A stretch of DNA of 64,000 bases from Sinorhizobium terangae (GTDB taxonomy: Bacteria; Pseudomonadota; Alphaproteobacteria; Rhizobiales; Rhizobiaceae), in the NCBI RefSeq assembly GCF_029714365.1, contig NZ_CP121659.1, positions 2,542,001-2,606,000 on the forward strand. Reading direction: 5' to 3'. A program made the translations under genes and the position numbers. Of the stretch, positions 26,667 through 35,625 are shown piece after piece (the first letter of the stretch is position 1; every line of letters begins with the position of its first letter). A model generated the notes under the pieces. The model did not search any database. It worked only from the letters and a program-made list of their open reading frames with translations, and had not been told where the DNA came from.

Positions 26667-28100
26667 TCACGCCAGCGTGTAGGCGGTCTTGACGGTTGTG
26701 TAGAATTCGGCGGCGTATTTGCCCTGCTCGCGCGAGCCATAGGAGGAGCCCTTGCGGCCGCCGAACGGAACGTGGAAATCGACGCCGGCCGTCGGCAGGT
26801 TGACCATCACCATGCCGGCTTCGGCATTGCGCTTGAAATGCGTCGCATGCTTCAAGCTCGTGGTGGCGATGCCGGAGGACAGCCCGAACGGCGTGTCGTT
26901 GGCAACCGCCAGCGCCTCGTCGTAGTCCTTCACCCGGATCACCGCCGCGACCGGACCGAAGATCTCCTCGCGGGAAATCCGCATCGCGTTGGTCGCCTCG
27001 GTGAACAGCGCCGGCTGCAGGTAGAAGCCGGGCGTGTCGCGCGCAATGAGCTCGCCGCCGAAGGCGAGCTTGGCGCCTTCCTGCTTTCCGATGGCGATAT
27101 AGTCGGTGTCCTGGTTCAACTGGCCCTGATCGACAACCGGACCGATATGGGTGCCGGCCTTCAGCGCATCATCGACGACAAGACCGTTCATCCGCTCGGC
27201 CATCGCTGCGACGAACCTGTCGTGGATGCCTTCGGTGACGATGATGCGCGACGAGGCGGTGCAGCGCTGGCCTGTCGAGAAGAAGGCGGAATTGACCGCC
27301 GCCTCGACGGCGACCGAAAGATCGGCATCATCGAGCACGACGAACGGGTTCTTGCCGCCCATCTCGAGCTGGAATTTGCGATTGTGCTCGACCGAGGCAG
27401 CGGCCACGCGTTTGCCGGTGCCGACGGAACCGGTAAAGGTGATCGCCTGAAGGTCGGGGCTGTCGAGCATCGCCTGGCCGACGACCGAGCCCTTGCCCAT
27501 GACGAGGTTCAGCACCCCTTTCGGCAGGCCGGCACGGTGAAGAATGTCGACGATCGCCCAGGAGCAGCCGGGCACCAGTTCGGCCGGCTTGAAGACGACG
27601 GTGTTGCCGTAGCAAAGTGCCGGGGCGATCTTCCAGGCCGGAATGGCGATCGGAAAATTCCACGGGGTGATGATGCCGACGACGCCGACCGGCTCGCGGG
27701 TGATCTCGATGCCGATTCCCGGCCGGACCGACGGGATGACCTCGCCGGCCAGCCTCAAGGCCTCACCGGCGAAGAATTCGAAGATCTGGCCGGCACGCAC
27801 GGTCTCGCCGATGCCCTCGGCCAGCGTCTTGCCCTCCTCGCGCGACAACAGCCGCCCGAGTTCGTCCTTGCGCGCGATGATCTCGTCGGCGGTCTTCTTC
27901 AGGATCGCGTGGCGCTCGAGCAGCCCGGAGCGCGACCAGGCCGGAAAGGCCGCCTTTGCCGCCGCGATCGCGGCCTTCGCATCGTCGGCGCTGGCGCGGG
28001 CATAGTCGCCGATGACATCGTTGGTGTTCGACGGATTGATGTTGGCAACGCCGTCGGTGCCGACCCATTCGCCGGCAATCAGGTTCTGATGAAGTGTCAT
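26667..28100 (-). CDS. aldehyde dehydrogenase, probable 2-oxoglutarate semialdehyde dehydrogenase
   Basis: A 477-residue NAD(P)-dependent aldehyde dehydrogenase. The catalytic Cys is in GQRCTASSRI and the general-base Glu in QLEMGGKNP; TPWNFPIAIPAWKIAPAL is the cofactor region. Length is standard. Between a GguC-type dehydratase and an IlvD/Edd-type dehydratase it most likely oxidises 2-oxoglutarate semialdehyde, the last step of a Weimberg-type route. ATG 28100 (MTLHQNLIAGEW) is the clear start; longer in-frame starts lie in an overlapping upstream region. Confidence 0.88.
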   Translation of the reverse strand: MTLHQNLIAGEWVGTDGVANINPSNTNDVIGDYARASADDAKAAIAAAKAAFPAWSRSGLLERHAILKKTADEIIARKDELGRLLSREEGKTLAEGIGETVRAGQIFEFFAGEALRLAGEVIPSVRPGIGIEITREPVGVVGIITPWNFPIAIPAWKIAPALCYGNTVVFKPAELVPGCSWAIVDILHRAGLPKGVLNLVMGKGSVVGQAMLDSPDLQAITFTGSVGTGKRVAAASVEHNRKFQLEMGGKNPFVVLDDADLSVAVEAAVNSAFFSTGQRCTASSRIIVTEGIHDRFVAAMAERMNGLVVDDALKAGTHIGPVVDQGQLNQDTDYIAIGKQEGAKLAFGGELIARDTPGFYLQPALFTEATNAMRISREEIFGPVAAVIRVKDYDEALAVANDTPFGLSSGIATTSLKHATHFKRNAEAGMVMVNLPTAGVDFHVPFGGRKGSSYGSREQGKYAAEFYTTVKTAYTLA

Positions 28101-28173
28101 GGGCTTTGGGCCTCCTTGTCTTCTTGACGCAGCCGGCCGCCCGTCGCGGCCTGCGGCTGCCATGTCAGGTATA

Positions 28174-29256
28174 TCAGAGTTGGCGTATGGCGATCTCTTC
28201 CTCCGCGGCAATGGCCAGCGGATTGCGTAGCGGCAGGCCGAATTCCCCGGCCTCGATCTCGAATACGTCCCCCTCCTCCGTGCGGATGCCATCCCCGAAG
28301 GAAAGCGTCGCCGTGCCGAACATGTGCACATGCACGTCGCCCGGCACACGGAAGAGACCGTACTTGAAATGGTGATATTCGAGATTGGCGAAGCTGTGCG
28401 ACATGTTCGCTTCGCCGGAAAGGAACGGCTTTTCCCACAGCACTGTGCCGCCGCGCAGGATGCGAGACGTGCCGCGAATGTCGTCAGGCGCCGCGCCGAT
28501 GCGGATTTCCGGCCCGAAGCTCGCCTGGCGCAGCTTCGAATGGGCGAGCCAGAGATAATTGACCCGCTCGGTCTTGTGGTCGGAGAACTCGTTGGCGACG
28601 GCAAAGCCCAGGCGATAGGGCACACCCTTGTCGGAGATCACGTAGATACCGGCCATTTCCGGTTCCTCACCGCCATCTTCCGCAAAGGCCGGGGAAACGA
28701 GGGCTTGGCCGGGCGCGACCGCAGACGTTCCGTTGCCCTTGTAGAACCATTCCGGCTGGACGCCCTTTTCGCCCGGCTTCGGCTTGCCGCCTTCGAGCCC
28801 CATGCGGAACATCTTCATCGAATCGGTCAGCGTCTCTTCCGCTGCCTCGGCCGTCTTCTTGTGCATGGCGTCGCGGGTTGCCGCCGAGCCGAGATGAGTG
28901 AGACCGGTTCCAGTCAGATGCAGGTGCGCCGTATCAGGATGAGTGATCGGCGGCAGCATCCGCCCTTCCGCATAGGCCTTCTTGAGATCGATCGTATCGC
29001 CCAGACCGCGGCTGTCGATCACCTCCTTGAGGCTCTTGTCGCCATTGGCCGCTTCCATCGCCAGCGCATAGACGCTTTCCGCCCCCTTGACGACGCGAGC
29101 CACCTCGCCCGCAGACCGAACGGCGACGGCGATCGATCCATCTTCTTTCCTGACCTGAGAAATCAGCACGTTCCTGTCCTTCCTCTCGACCTGGGCTTCA
29201 CCGCCCGCCCCTTTCGTGACGCAGGCAATGCGCCGCCCTCGGGTGATTTGCACCAC
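28174..29256 (-). CDS. gguC: GguC/AraD1-type 2-keto-3-deoxy sugar acid dehydratase (FAH fold)
   Basis: A 360-residue protein of the fumarylacetoacetate-hydrolase superfamily, GguC/AraD1 branch, which dehydrates a 2-keto-3-deoxypentonate to 2-oxoglutarate semialdehyde. EFSDHKTERVNYLWLAHSKL, FGPEIRIG and the C-terminal VHMFGTATLSFGDGIRTEEGD are typical. The start is uncertain: two adjacent GTG codons (29256, 29253) are the only early candidates. It follows gguB after 65 bases, exactly the gene order known from Agrobacterium chvE-gguA-gguB-gguC. Confidence 0.87.
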   Translation of the reverse strand: MVQITRGRRIACVTKGAGGEAQVERKDRNVLISQVRKEDGSIAVAVRSAGEVARVVKGAESVYALAMEAANGDKSLKEVIDSRGLGDTIDLKKAYAEGRMLPPITHPDTAHLHLTGTGLTHLGSAATRDAMHKKTAEAAEETLTDSMKMFRMGLEGGKPKPGEKGVQPEWFYKGNGTSAVAPGQALVSPAFAEDGGEEPEMAGIYVISDKGVPYRLGFAVANEFSDHKTERVNYLWLAHSKLRQASFGPEIRIGAAPDDIRGTSRILRGGTVLWEKPFLSGEANMSHSFANLEYHHFKYGLFRVPGDVHVHMFGTATLSFGDGIRTEEGDVFEIEAGEFGLPLRNPLAIAAEEEIAIRQL

Positions 29257-29321
29257 CCAATCCAGCGGCCCGAGCCGCCCGTTTCTGTTTCTGGTTCAAT
29301 GAAGGCTGATCGGGGAACCGG

Positions 29322-30536
29322 TCAGCCTTTGCCTTTGTTCTTGTTGTAGACGTCGAAGAATACGGCTGCGAGCAGCACAAGACCCTTGATCAGCTGCTGG
29401 TAGTCGATGCCAATGCCCATGATCGACATGCCGTTGTTCATGACGCCCATGATGAAGGCGCCGATGACGGCACCGGTGATCTTGCCGACGCCGCCCGAAG
29501 CAGAGGCGCCGCCGATGAAGCAGGCGGCGATCACGTCGAGTTCGAAGCCGACGCCGGCCTTCGGGGTGGCCGAGTTCAACCGCGCCGTGATGATCATGCC
29601 GGCGAGAGCGGCAAGCACGCCCATGTTCACGAACGCGTAGAAGGTCAGCCGCTCGGTGTTGATGCCGGAGAGCTTTGCAGCCTTTTCGTTGCCGCCCATC
29701 GCATAGATCCGCCGGCCGATCGTCGAGCGCGTCGTAAGGAACGTATAGGCGGCAATCAGCACGCCCATGACGATGAGAACGTTCGGCAGACCGCGATAGG
29801 TCGAGAGCTGGAAGCCGATGAACAGCGCGACGAAACCGATAACCGCCATCTGAATCGCGAAGAAGATGAAGGGCTCGTTCTCCGTGCCGTGCTGCTCGTT
29901 GATGCGGCGATTGCGCAGCCCCGCGTAGACGGCGTAGCCGACAAGCGCCAGCACAGCTACCAGCGCCACCATGTTCTTGATGACGTCGGGGTTGGGGCTG
30001 AGGAAATAGAGGAAATCCGGAACGAAGCCCGTCGACAGGATCTGGAACTCCTTCGGGAACGGCCCGATCGGCCGCCCGCCGAGGACCACGTAGGTCATTC
30101 CGCGGAACACCAGCATGCCGGCGAGCGTGACGATGAAGGACGGAATCTTCTGGTAGGCCACCCAATAGCCCTGCGCCGCCCCCATGATGCCGCCGACGAC
30201 GAGACAGGCGGGAATGACCACGAACGCAGGCAGGCCCCATTTGACCAGCATGATCGCCGATATCGCGCCGATGAAGGCCACGATCGAGCCGACCGAAAGG
30301 TCGATATGCCCGGCGACGATGATCAGCAGCATGCCCAGCGCCATGATGACGATGAACGAGTTCTGCAGCACCAGGTTCGTGATGTTGACGGGCCTGAAGA
30401 GAACGCCATCGGTCACGAACTGGAAGAACAGCATGATGATGACGAGCGCGACCAGCAGGCCGTATTCGCGGATGTTGTTCCTGAGATAGTCACCGATCGA
30501 CGGTTTGGTGGTTTGGGTGCTCGTATCGGCGACCAT
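29322..30536 (-). CDS. gguB: sugar ABC transporter permease
   Basis: A 404-residue inner-membrane permease of the CUT2 (ribose/xylose) ABC family with about ten membrane segments. NSFIVIMALGMLLIIVAGHIDLSVGS is the conserved core, and GGNEKAAKLSGINTERLTF contains the EAA-like loop contacting the ATPase. The start overlaps the gguA stop by one base pair unit (TAATG), so the two are coupled. It carries the sugar delivered by the ChvE-type binding protein. Confidence 0.95.
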   Translation of the reverse strand: MVADTSTQTTKPSIGDYLRNNIREYGLLVALVIIMLFFQFVTDGVLFRPVNITNLVLQNSFIVIMALGMLLIIVAGHIDLSVGSIVAFIGAISAIMLVKWGLPAFVVIPACLVVGGIMGAAQGYWVAYQKIPSFIVTLAGMLVFRGMTYVVLGGRPIGPFPKEFQILSTGFVPDFLYFLSPNPDVIKNMVALVAVLALVGYAVYAGLRNRRINEQHGTENEPFIFFAIQMAVIGFVALFIGFQLSTYRGLPNVLIVMGVLIAAYTFLTTRSTIGRRIYAMGGNEKAAKLSGINTERLTFYAFVNMGVLAALAGMIITARLNSATPKAGVGFELDVIAACFIGGASASGGVGKITGAVIGAFIMGVMNNGMSIMGIGIDYQQLIKGLVLLAAVFFDVYNKNKGKG

Positions 30537-32071
30537 TAGTGTTTCTCCCCTGAACGCATGATGGCGCGCATGATAGATTCCTGGCTGGCTTCTTCCTTGG
30601 AAAGCTCTGCCACAATGCGCCCTTCGTTCATGACATAGATGCGGTCGCAGGTTCCGAGGAGTTCCGGCATCTCCGAAGAGATCATCAGGATGCCTTTGCC
30701 CTCGGCCGCGAGTTGGTTGATGATGGTGTAGATCTCATACTTCGCGCCGATATCGATGCCGCGTGTCGGCTCGTCGAGTATGAGAACGTCGGGATTGGTG
30801 AACAGCCACTTGGACAGCACGACCTTCTGCTGGTTGCCGCCCGAAAGGTTCACCGTCTCCTGATAGATCGAATGCGAGCGGATACGAAGCTTCGTGCGAT
30901 AGTCCGCAGCGACCTTTCTCTCCTTGCGCTCATCGATGACGCCGTTCGACGCGACCGCATGCAGGTTGGCAAGGGTCGTGTTGTCCTTGATGTTGTTGAT
31001 GAGCACGAGCCCGAGCTGCTTGCGGTCTTCCGTGACATAGGCGAGACCCGCCTTGATCGCCCGCGGGATCGTGCTGACGTCCACCGGCTTGCCGCGCATG
31101 GTCACGTCGCCGGTGATCTTGTGCCCCCACGATTTGCCGAAGATGCTCATCACCGTTTCGGTGCGGCCCGCACCCATCAGCCCCGCAATACCGACGACTT
31201 CGCCAGCGCGAACATTGAAGCTGACATCGTGCAGGAACTGGCGGTCACGGTGATGCTGATGGAAGACGTTCCAGTTCTTCACCTCGAGCAGCGTCTCGCC
31301 GATGTTCGGCTCGCGGGGCGGGTAGCGGTCTTCCATCGCCCGGCCGACCATGCCCTTGATGATCCGATCCTCGCTGATGTCTTCCTTGTGACAGTCGAGT
31401 GTTTCCACCGTGCCGCCGTCGCGCAGGATGGTGATCTGGTCGGCGACCTTTTTGATCTCGTTCAGCTTGTGCGAGATGATGATCGAGGTCATGCCCTGCT
31501 TGCGAAACTCCATGAGCAGCTTCAGAAGCGCGTCGGAATCGGTCTCGTTCAGCGAGGCGGTCGGTTCGTCGAGGATCAGCAGCCGGACCTTCTTGGAAAG
31601 CGCCTTGGCGATTTCCACCAGTTGCTGTTTGCCGACGCCGATATCGGTGATGAGCGTCGCGGGCGGCTCCTTCAAGCCTACCTTGTTCAAGAGCTCCTGC
31701 GTGCGGGCAAAAGTCTGCGGCCAGTGGATCACACCTTTGCTAGCGATCTCGTTGCCGAGAAAGATGTTTTCGGCGATCGACAGCAATGGAACCAGCGCCA
31801 GTTCCTGGTGAATGATGATAATGCCGAGATGCTCGCTGTCCGAGATCGTGCTGAAGCGCCGCACCTCGCCGTCATAGTAGATCTCACCCTCGTAGGTTCC
31901 CGCGGGATAGACGCCGCTCAGCACCTTCATCAAGGTCGACTTGCCGGCACCATTTTCGCCGACGAGAGCGTGGATTTCCCCTTCGCGGACCTTGAAGCTG
32001 ACATTGTCAAGCGCCTTGACGCCCGGAAACGTCTTGGTGATGCCCCGCATTTCGAGAATGATATTGTCCAT
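30536..32071 (-). CDS. gguA: sugar ABC transporter ATP-binding protein (two ABC domains)
   Basis: A 511-residue duplicated ATPase of the CUT2 family. The first half has Walker [10 protein letters not shown] and signature-like segments with [13 protein letters not shown]; the second half has a degenerate Walker A ([10 protein letters not shown]), the signature LSGGNQQKV and [12 protein letters not shown]. This asymmetry is normal for the MglA/GguA type. ATG 32071 ([17 protein letters not shown]) matches the Agrobacterium GguA start pattern as I remember it; ATG 32080 is three codons upstream. A terminator-like hairpin lies between chvE and this gene. Confidence 0.94.
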   Translation of the reverse strand: MDNIILEMRGITKTFPGVKALDNVSFKVREGEIHALVGENGAGKSTLMKVLSGVYPAGTYEGEIYYDGEVRRFSTISDSEHLGIIIIHQELALVPLLSIAENIFLGNEIASKGVIHWPQTFARTQELLNKVGLKEPPATLITDIGVGKQQLVEIAKALSKKVRLLILDEPTASLNETDSDALLKLLMEFRKQGMTSIIISHKLNEIKKVADQITILRDGGTVETLDCHKEDISEDRIIKGMVGRAMEDRYPPREPNIGETLLEVKNWNVFHQHHRDRQFLHDVSFNVRAGEVVGIAGLMGAGRTETVMSIFGKSWGHKITGDVTMRGKPVDVSTIPRAIKAGLAYVTEDRKQLGLVLINNIKDNTTLANLHAVASNGVIDERKERKVAADYRTKLRIRSHSIYQETVNLSGGNQQKVVLSKWLFTNPDVLILDEPTRGIDIGAKYEIYTIINQLAAEGKGILMISSEMPELLGTCDRIYVMNEGRIVAELSKEEASQESIMRAIMRSGEKH

Positions 32072-32122
32072 GTTCAGCATTCCAGCTGCAGCCCGCGAGA
32101 GACTACAGACTCCCTTACCCAG

Positions 32123-32153
32123 AGAAAAGGGTCCGCAACGGGATCGCGGACCC
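32123..32153 (-). terminator. intercistronic terminator/attenuator between chvE and gguA
   Basis: On the minus strand GGGTCCGC and GCGGACCC form a perfect 8-base stem with a nine-base loop, followed by TTTTCT. It begins about 16 bases after the chvE stop. Partial termination here would give more binding protein than membrane components. Confidence 0.8.
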
Positions 32154-32168
32154 TCCGTTTCGACGCGA

Positions 32169-33236
32169 TCAGTTGTTGATCTGGTCTTCCGTGTAGTAGC
32201 CCGAGCCGACAAGGATTTCCTTGGCATTGGACTTGTCGACCGCAACCGGCTTCAGCAGGTAGGACGGAACAACCTTGACACCGTTTTCATAGGTCTTGGT
32301 GTCGTTCACTTCCGGCTCCTTGCCGTCCATGATCGCGTTGACCATGTTAACCGTGACCTTGGCGAGTTCGCGGGTGTCCTTGAAGACGGTCGAAAACTGT
32401 TCGTCGGCGAGGATCGACTTGACCGACGGCAGTTCGGCGTCCTGACCGGTGACCACCGGCATCGGCATATCGCCGGAGCCGTAACCGACGCCCTTCAGAG
32501 CGGAGATGATGCCGATCGAGAGACCATCATAGGGCGAGAGCACGCCGTCAACCTTGGCGTCGGTGTAGGTGGACGAAAGCAGGTTTTCCATGCGGGACTG
32601 GGCGACGGCGCCGTCCCAACGCAGCGTGCCGACCTGATCCATGCCCGTCTGGCCGGACTTCACGACGATCTTGCCGCTGTCGATCAAGGGCTGCAGGACC
32701 GACATCGCGCCGTCATAGAAGAAGAAGGCGTTGTTGTCGTCCGGCGAACCGCCGAAAAGTTCGATGTTCTTCGGCTCGGTCGCGCCGTCGAGCTTCAGGC
32801 CGTTAACGAGCGAGGTCGCCTGCAGGACGCCGACCTGGAAGTTGTCGAAGGTGGCGTAGTAGTCGACGTTGCCGGAGTCGCGGATGAGGCGGTCATAGGC
32901 AATGACCTTGACGCCGGCGTCATGCGCCTTCTGCAGGATGTCGGACAGTGTGGTGCCGTCGATGGCGCCGATCACGAGAACCTTCGCGCCCTTGGTCACC
33001 ATGTTCTCGATCTGCGCGAGCTGGTTCGGAATGTCGTCGTCGGCGAACTGCAGGTCCGGCGTGTAGCCGGCTTCCTTGAACAGCTTCTCCATGGTCTCGC
33101 CGTCGGAAATCCAGCGGGTCGACGTCTTCGTCGGCATGGAGATGCCGACGGTGCCCTTGTCCTGTGCGAAGACCGGTGCAGCAAACGACGCGACGGAAAT
33201 CGCCGCGGCTGCGAGAAGCGAAGTAATCAATTTCAT
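32169..33236 (-). CDS. chvE: ChvE-type periplasmic sugar-binding protein
   Basis: A 355-residue periplasmic binding protein very similar to Agrobacterium ChvE. A signal peptide is clear ([25 protein letters not shown], cleavage after AFA/VFA-Q around residue 24 by inspection). Conserved blocks include [41 protein letters not shown] and [19 protein letters not shown]. In Agrobacterium ChvE binds glucose, galactose, arabinose and similar sugars and also serves chemotaxis and virulence signalling. Here it heads the gguABC operon; GGGAGA precedes ATG 33236. Confidence 0.94.
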   Translation of the reverse strand: MKLITSLLAAAAISVASFAAPVFAQDKGTVGISMPTKTSTRWISDGETMEKLFKEAGYTPDLQFADDDIPNQLAQIENMVTKGAKVLVIGAIDGTTLSDILQKAHDAGVKVIAYDRLIRDSGNVDYYATFDNFQVGVLQATSLVNGLKLDGATEPKNIELFGGSPDDNNAFFFYDGAMSVLQPLIDSGKIVVKSGQTGMDQVGTLRWDGAVAQSRMENLLSSTYTDAKVDGVLSPYDGLSIGIISALKGVGYGSGDMPMPVVTGQDAELPSVKSILADEQFSTVFKDTRELAKVTVNMVNAIMDGKEPEVNDTKTYENGVKVVPSYLLKPVAVDKSNAKEILVGSGYYTEDQINN

Positions 33237-33506
33237 CAGATCTCTCCCTGAGTGTTGAAGCCGGCAGGCCCCGTCATATGCGCAGCGATCCACCGGCGCG
33301 GAGAGTTGGTCCCCGGCGGTGGTTCAAGGTGAAGGAAAGCCCTCCCGGCCCCACATACTCCCGCATGCACTGGCGCATCGACAGGGAAACTGGAATCAAT
33401 AAACATAACTGTCAAATACAATATCGCTTTGCATGCATATCAAAATTGATATACCACAGCAAAAGAGTGTGATTATTGAAAATTTTCAGAAAACGGGGCC
33501 AATGCC
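33237..33506. promoter_or_regulatory. divergent promoter region chvE / gbpR
   Basis: The 270 bases between chvE and the LysR gene become AT-rich from about 33380. They contain an inverted repeat ATATCAA-AA-TTGATAT (33437-33452) and, just before it, the short palindrome TGCATGCA. In Agrobacterium GbpR controls chvE from a comparable divergent region. Confidence 0.6.
33437..33452. promoter_or_regulatory. inverted repeat ATATCAA-AA-TTGATAT, candidate GbpR site
   Basis: Perfect 7-base arms with a two-base centre lie 55 bases upstream of the gbpR start and ~200 bases upstream of chvE. The inner part fits a LysR-type T-N11-A dyad. Assignment to GbpR is inferred from gene position only. Confidence 0.4.
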
Positions 33507-34490
33507 GTGACAGTGGACAGCAGGGCGAATGCCGGAGCGATGGCGGACGAACTTCTCGATAGCGCCCTCCTTCGATCGGGCCTGAAGATCAATCATCTGA
33601 GGCTCATCCTGGCGATTGAGGACTATCGTCGCATCAGCACCGCCGCCGATTCGCTCGGCATCTCGCAGCCGGCAGCGTCGCGAATGCTCGCCGAGATCGA
33701 AGCGATCATGAAGGCGCCGATCTGCGAACGGGTGGCGCGCGGCGTCGAACTGACCCGCTATGGCGAGGCGCTCGCACGACGCGCGCGAACGATCTTTCTC
33801 GAACTGCGCGAGGCCGCGCGCGAGATCAATGAATTGAAAACCGGTAGCGGCGGCTCGGTCTCGCTCGGCTCCGTCACGGGCCCCGCCCTTAACCTCGCCG
33901 TGCCCGCCATCCGCCAGGTCTCGACGGCCTATCCCGGCATCGAGATAAATGTGCAGATCGACAACAGCAACGTGCTGACGCGCGAGCTCCTGGCGGCGCG
34001 CCACGACTTCGTCGTCGGCCGCATCCCGGACGATCTCAATCCGCGCCTCTTCAACATGGTCGAGATCGGTTTCGAGGAGGCCTGCCTGATCGTTCGCGAA
34101 GGCCATCCCCTGCTCGAAAAGCCAATTGCAAACGCCGACGACCTGCCGGGTTACGAGTGGGTGTTCCAGCCGCCGGGAACGCTGCTGCGCCGTGCGGTCG
34201 AGGACAGCTTCGTCTCCGCCGGCGTCCGGCTGCCGGCAACCGTCATCAACACGTCCTCGATCATTCTGACGCTGTCGATCGTTCGAAACACCAACGCGAT
34301 TGCACCGGTCGCCCTCGACGTTGCGAATTTCGTCGCCGGCAACGGGACGCCCGCCGGCGATATTCGCGTGCTGCCAACGCAAATCCCGATACGCATCAAG
34401 CCCTACGGCCTGATCACCGCCGAAGGCCGTGCCCTGCCGCCAAGCGCAAAGCTGCTCTACGACCTGATCCTGAAGCAGAGCAGAGCGTGA
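33507..34490 (+). CDS. gbpR: LysR-family regulator, GbpR-like
   Basis: A 327-residue LysR-type regulator divergent from chvE, the position of gbpR in Agrobacterium, where it activates chvE in response to sugars. The helix-turn-helix is INHLRLILAIEDYRRISTAADSLGISQPAAS (split here as residues ~28-58) and the effector domain follows from ~110 (GSVSLGSVTGPALNLAVPAI). The start is GTG 33507 or ATG 33540; neither ribosome site is decisive. It probably regulates the whole sugar operon downstream of chvE. Confidence 0.85.
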   Translation: MTVDSRANAGAMADELLDSALLRSGLKINHLRLILAIEDYRRISTAADSLGISQPAASRMLAEIEAIMKAPICERVARGVELTRYGEALARRARTIFLELREAAREINELKTGSGGSVSLGSVTGPALNLAVPAIRQVSTAYPGIEINVQIDNSNVLTRELLAARHDFVVGRIPDDLNPRLFNMVEIGFEEACLIVREGHPLLEKPIANADDLPGYEWVFQPPGTLLRRAVEDSFVSAGVRLPATVINTSSIILTLSIVRNTNAIAPVALDVANFVAGNGTPAGDIRVLPTQIPIRIKPYGLITAEGRALPPSAKLLYDLILKQSRA

Positions 34491-34593
34491 TAAGGCCCGC
34501 ATAACCCTCACAGGGCAGGATGGCTGAAGAAGCTCGCCGTCGGTCGTTCGCAAAGCGACATCCCCGACAAATGCTGTTTGGAGAAGACACGTC

Positions 34594-35049
34594 ATGTTCG
34601 GCATGTCGGTGTTTCAGTCAGTGCTCGAACGATTGAAGGCAGAGCAGCAGGACGCGGCGTGCGACGAGGACGCCGGCGAGCAGGCATTCCGGCATGGCAT
34701 GGCCGGGTTCTCGCACGGCTTCATCGTCGACACGTCGCCGGCTATAACGGCGCTCGACGCGGTTCAACGTGCTTATCATGAGCTTGCACCGGCCGAGAGC
34801 ATGCAGCAACCGGTGATGCCCGATCATCTGAAACGCACGAGTCTTGCCGAGGTTGCGGCCGAGCTTGCACTGGACGAGCAGGAAACCGCGATTTCGCTTG
34901 CTGCCAAACGACGGCGGTTCGCCGCGGCTAACCACCCGGACAGGTTACCGGCCGACTTCAGGGCCAACGCCACCGTTCGGATGAAACTTGCCAATATGCT
35001 CATCGATGAAGCGTCGCGAAGGCTGCCCCGCGACAACGGGTCGGCATGA
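34594..35049 (+). CDS. small protein with a J-domain-like C-terminal half
   Basis: A 151-residue soluble protein of no recognised family at its N-terminus. From residue ~80 a segment resembles a divergent DnaJ J-domain: a first helix with SLAEVAAELALDEQ, a basic helix KRRRFAAANHPDR with the HPD tripeptide at 114-116, and a last helix VRMKLANMLIDEASRRL. Such proteins can dock to DnaK. ATG 34594 follows a weak GAGAAGA; the gene ends three bases before the convergent DUF3329 gene. Function otherwise unknown. Confidence 0.65.
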   Translation: MFGMSVFQSVLERLKAEQQDAACDEDAGEQAFRHGMAGFSHGFIVDTSPAITALDAVQRAYHELAPAESMQQPVMPDHLKRTSLAEVAAELALDEQETAISLAAKRRRFAAANHPDRLPADFRANATVRMKLANMLIDEASRRLPRDNGSA

Positions 35050-35052
35050 CCT

Positions 35053-35283
35053 TCACTTCGGCGCGTCACCCGCGTCGGTCTTGTCACCGGCCGATTGCTT
35101 CGGCTTGAAAAAGATCAGCAGAGCACAGCCCGCATAGGCGGTTACGGCCAGAAAGATCATGCCCCACGTCGTCTGCCCGGTGCTGAATTCCACCGCCGTC
35201 CAGGCAGCGCAGACGGCGACGATCAACAGGCGGATCCACAGGGGCTGGTAAAAAGGGTGATCCGGATCGATGAACTTGAACAT
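35053..35283 (-). CDS. small DUF3329-type membrane protein
   Basis: A 76-residue protein with two hydrophobic segments (LWIRLLIVAVCAAWTAVEF and GMIFLAVTAYAGCALLIFF) and a polar C-terminal tail. The opening MFKFIDPDHPFYQPLWIR is typical of DUF3329. ATG 35283 is chosen since upstream residues have no similarity. Its role is unknown. Confidence 0.75.
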   Translation of the reverse strand: MFKFIDPDHPFYQPLWIRLLIVAVCAAWTAVEFSTGQTTWGMIFLAVTAYAGCALLIFFKPKQSAGDKTDAGDAPK

Positions 35284-35625
35284 CCTGTCTCTCGGCCAGC
35301 GTGCAAACTTGTTTCCTTGTAGGGGCAAATTGGGCGCGCCTGCAAGTGTACGGCCACAAACCCGGCTTGACGACGCGAGCGCAAATGGAATAAAAATTCC
35401 GAAATTGATGAGTTTGGCCTTTTCATTCCGGCGCGAAATTGTCGCAAACGGGAGACAGAATCGGAGTGGAGGCAAGGGAGAGACACGCCGCGCCGCGGCG
35501 CGCGGGGATATCAGCGTTACATTCCTTATGAATGCGCGGGCAATGCGGTCCGCGACGCCTTTGCGCGATGAGCGTCAATCATCGCGCCCCTTTCCGGTTG
35601 CGACCGGATTTCGAGAGAGACGAAC
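35284..35625. other. promoter region of idhA
   Basis: These 342 bases have no convincing gene. They hold the IolR-type boxes at 35387-35429 in an AT-rich patch, about 200-240 bases upstream of idhA. The 3' part up to 35625 is probably an untranslated leader. Confidence 0.55.
35387..35429 (+). promoter_or_regulatory. tandem GGAA-N6-TTCC type boxes (candidate IolR operator)
   Basis: Box 1 is a perfect GGAA-TAAAAA-TTCC at 35387-35400. Box 2 at 35416-35429 is GGCC-TTTTCA-TTCC, with two mismatches in the left half. Their starts are 29 bases apart. As I recall, S. meliloti IolR, an RpiR-type repressor of inositol catabolism, binds GGAA-N6-TTCC palindromes upstream of idhA. Confidence 0.6.
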
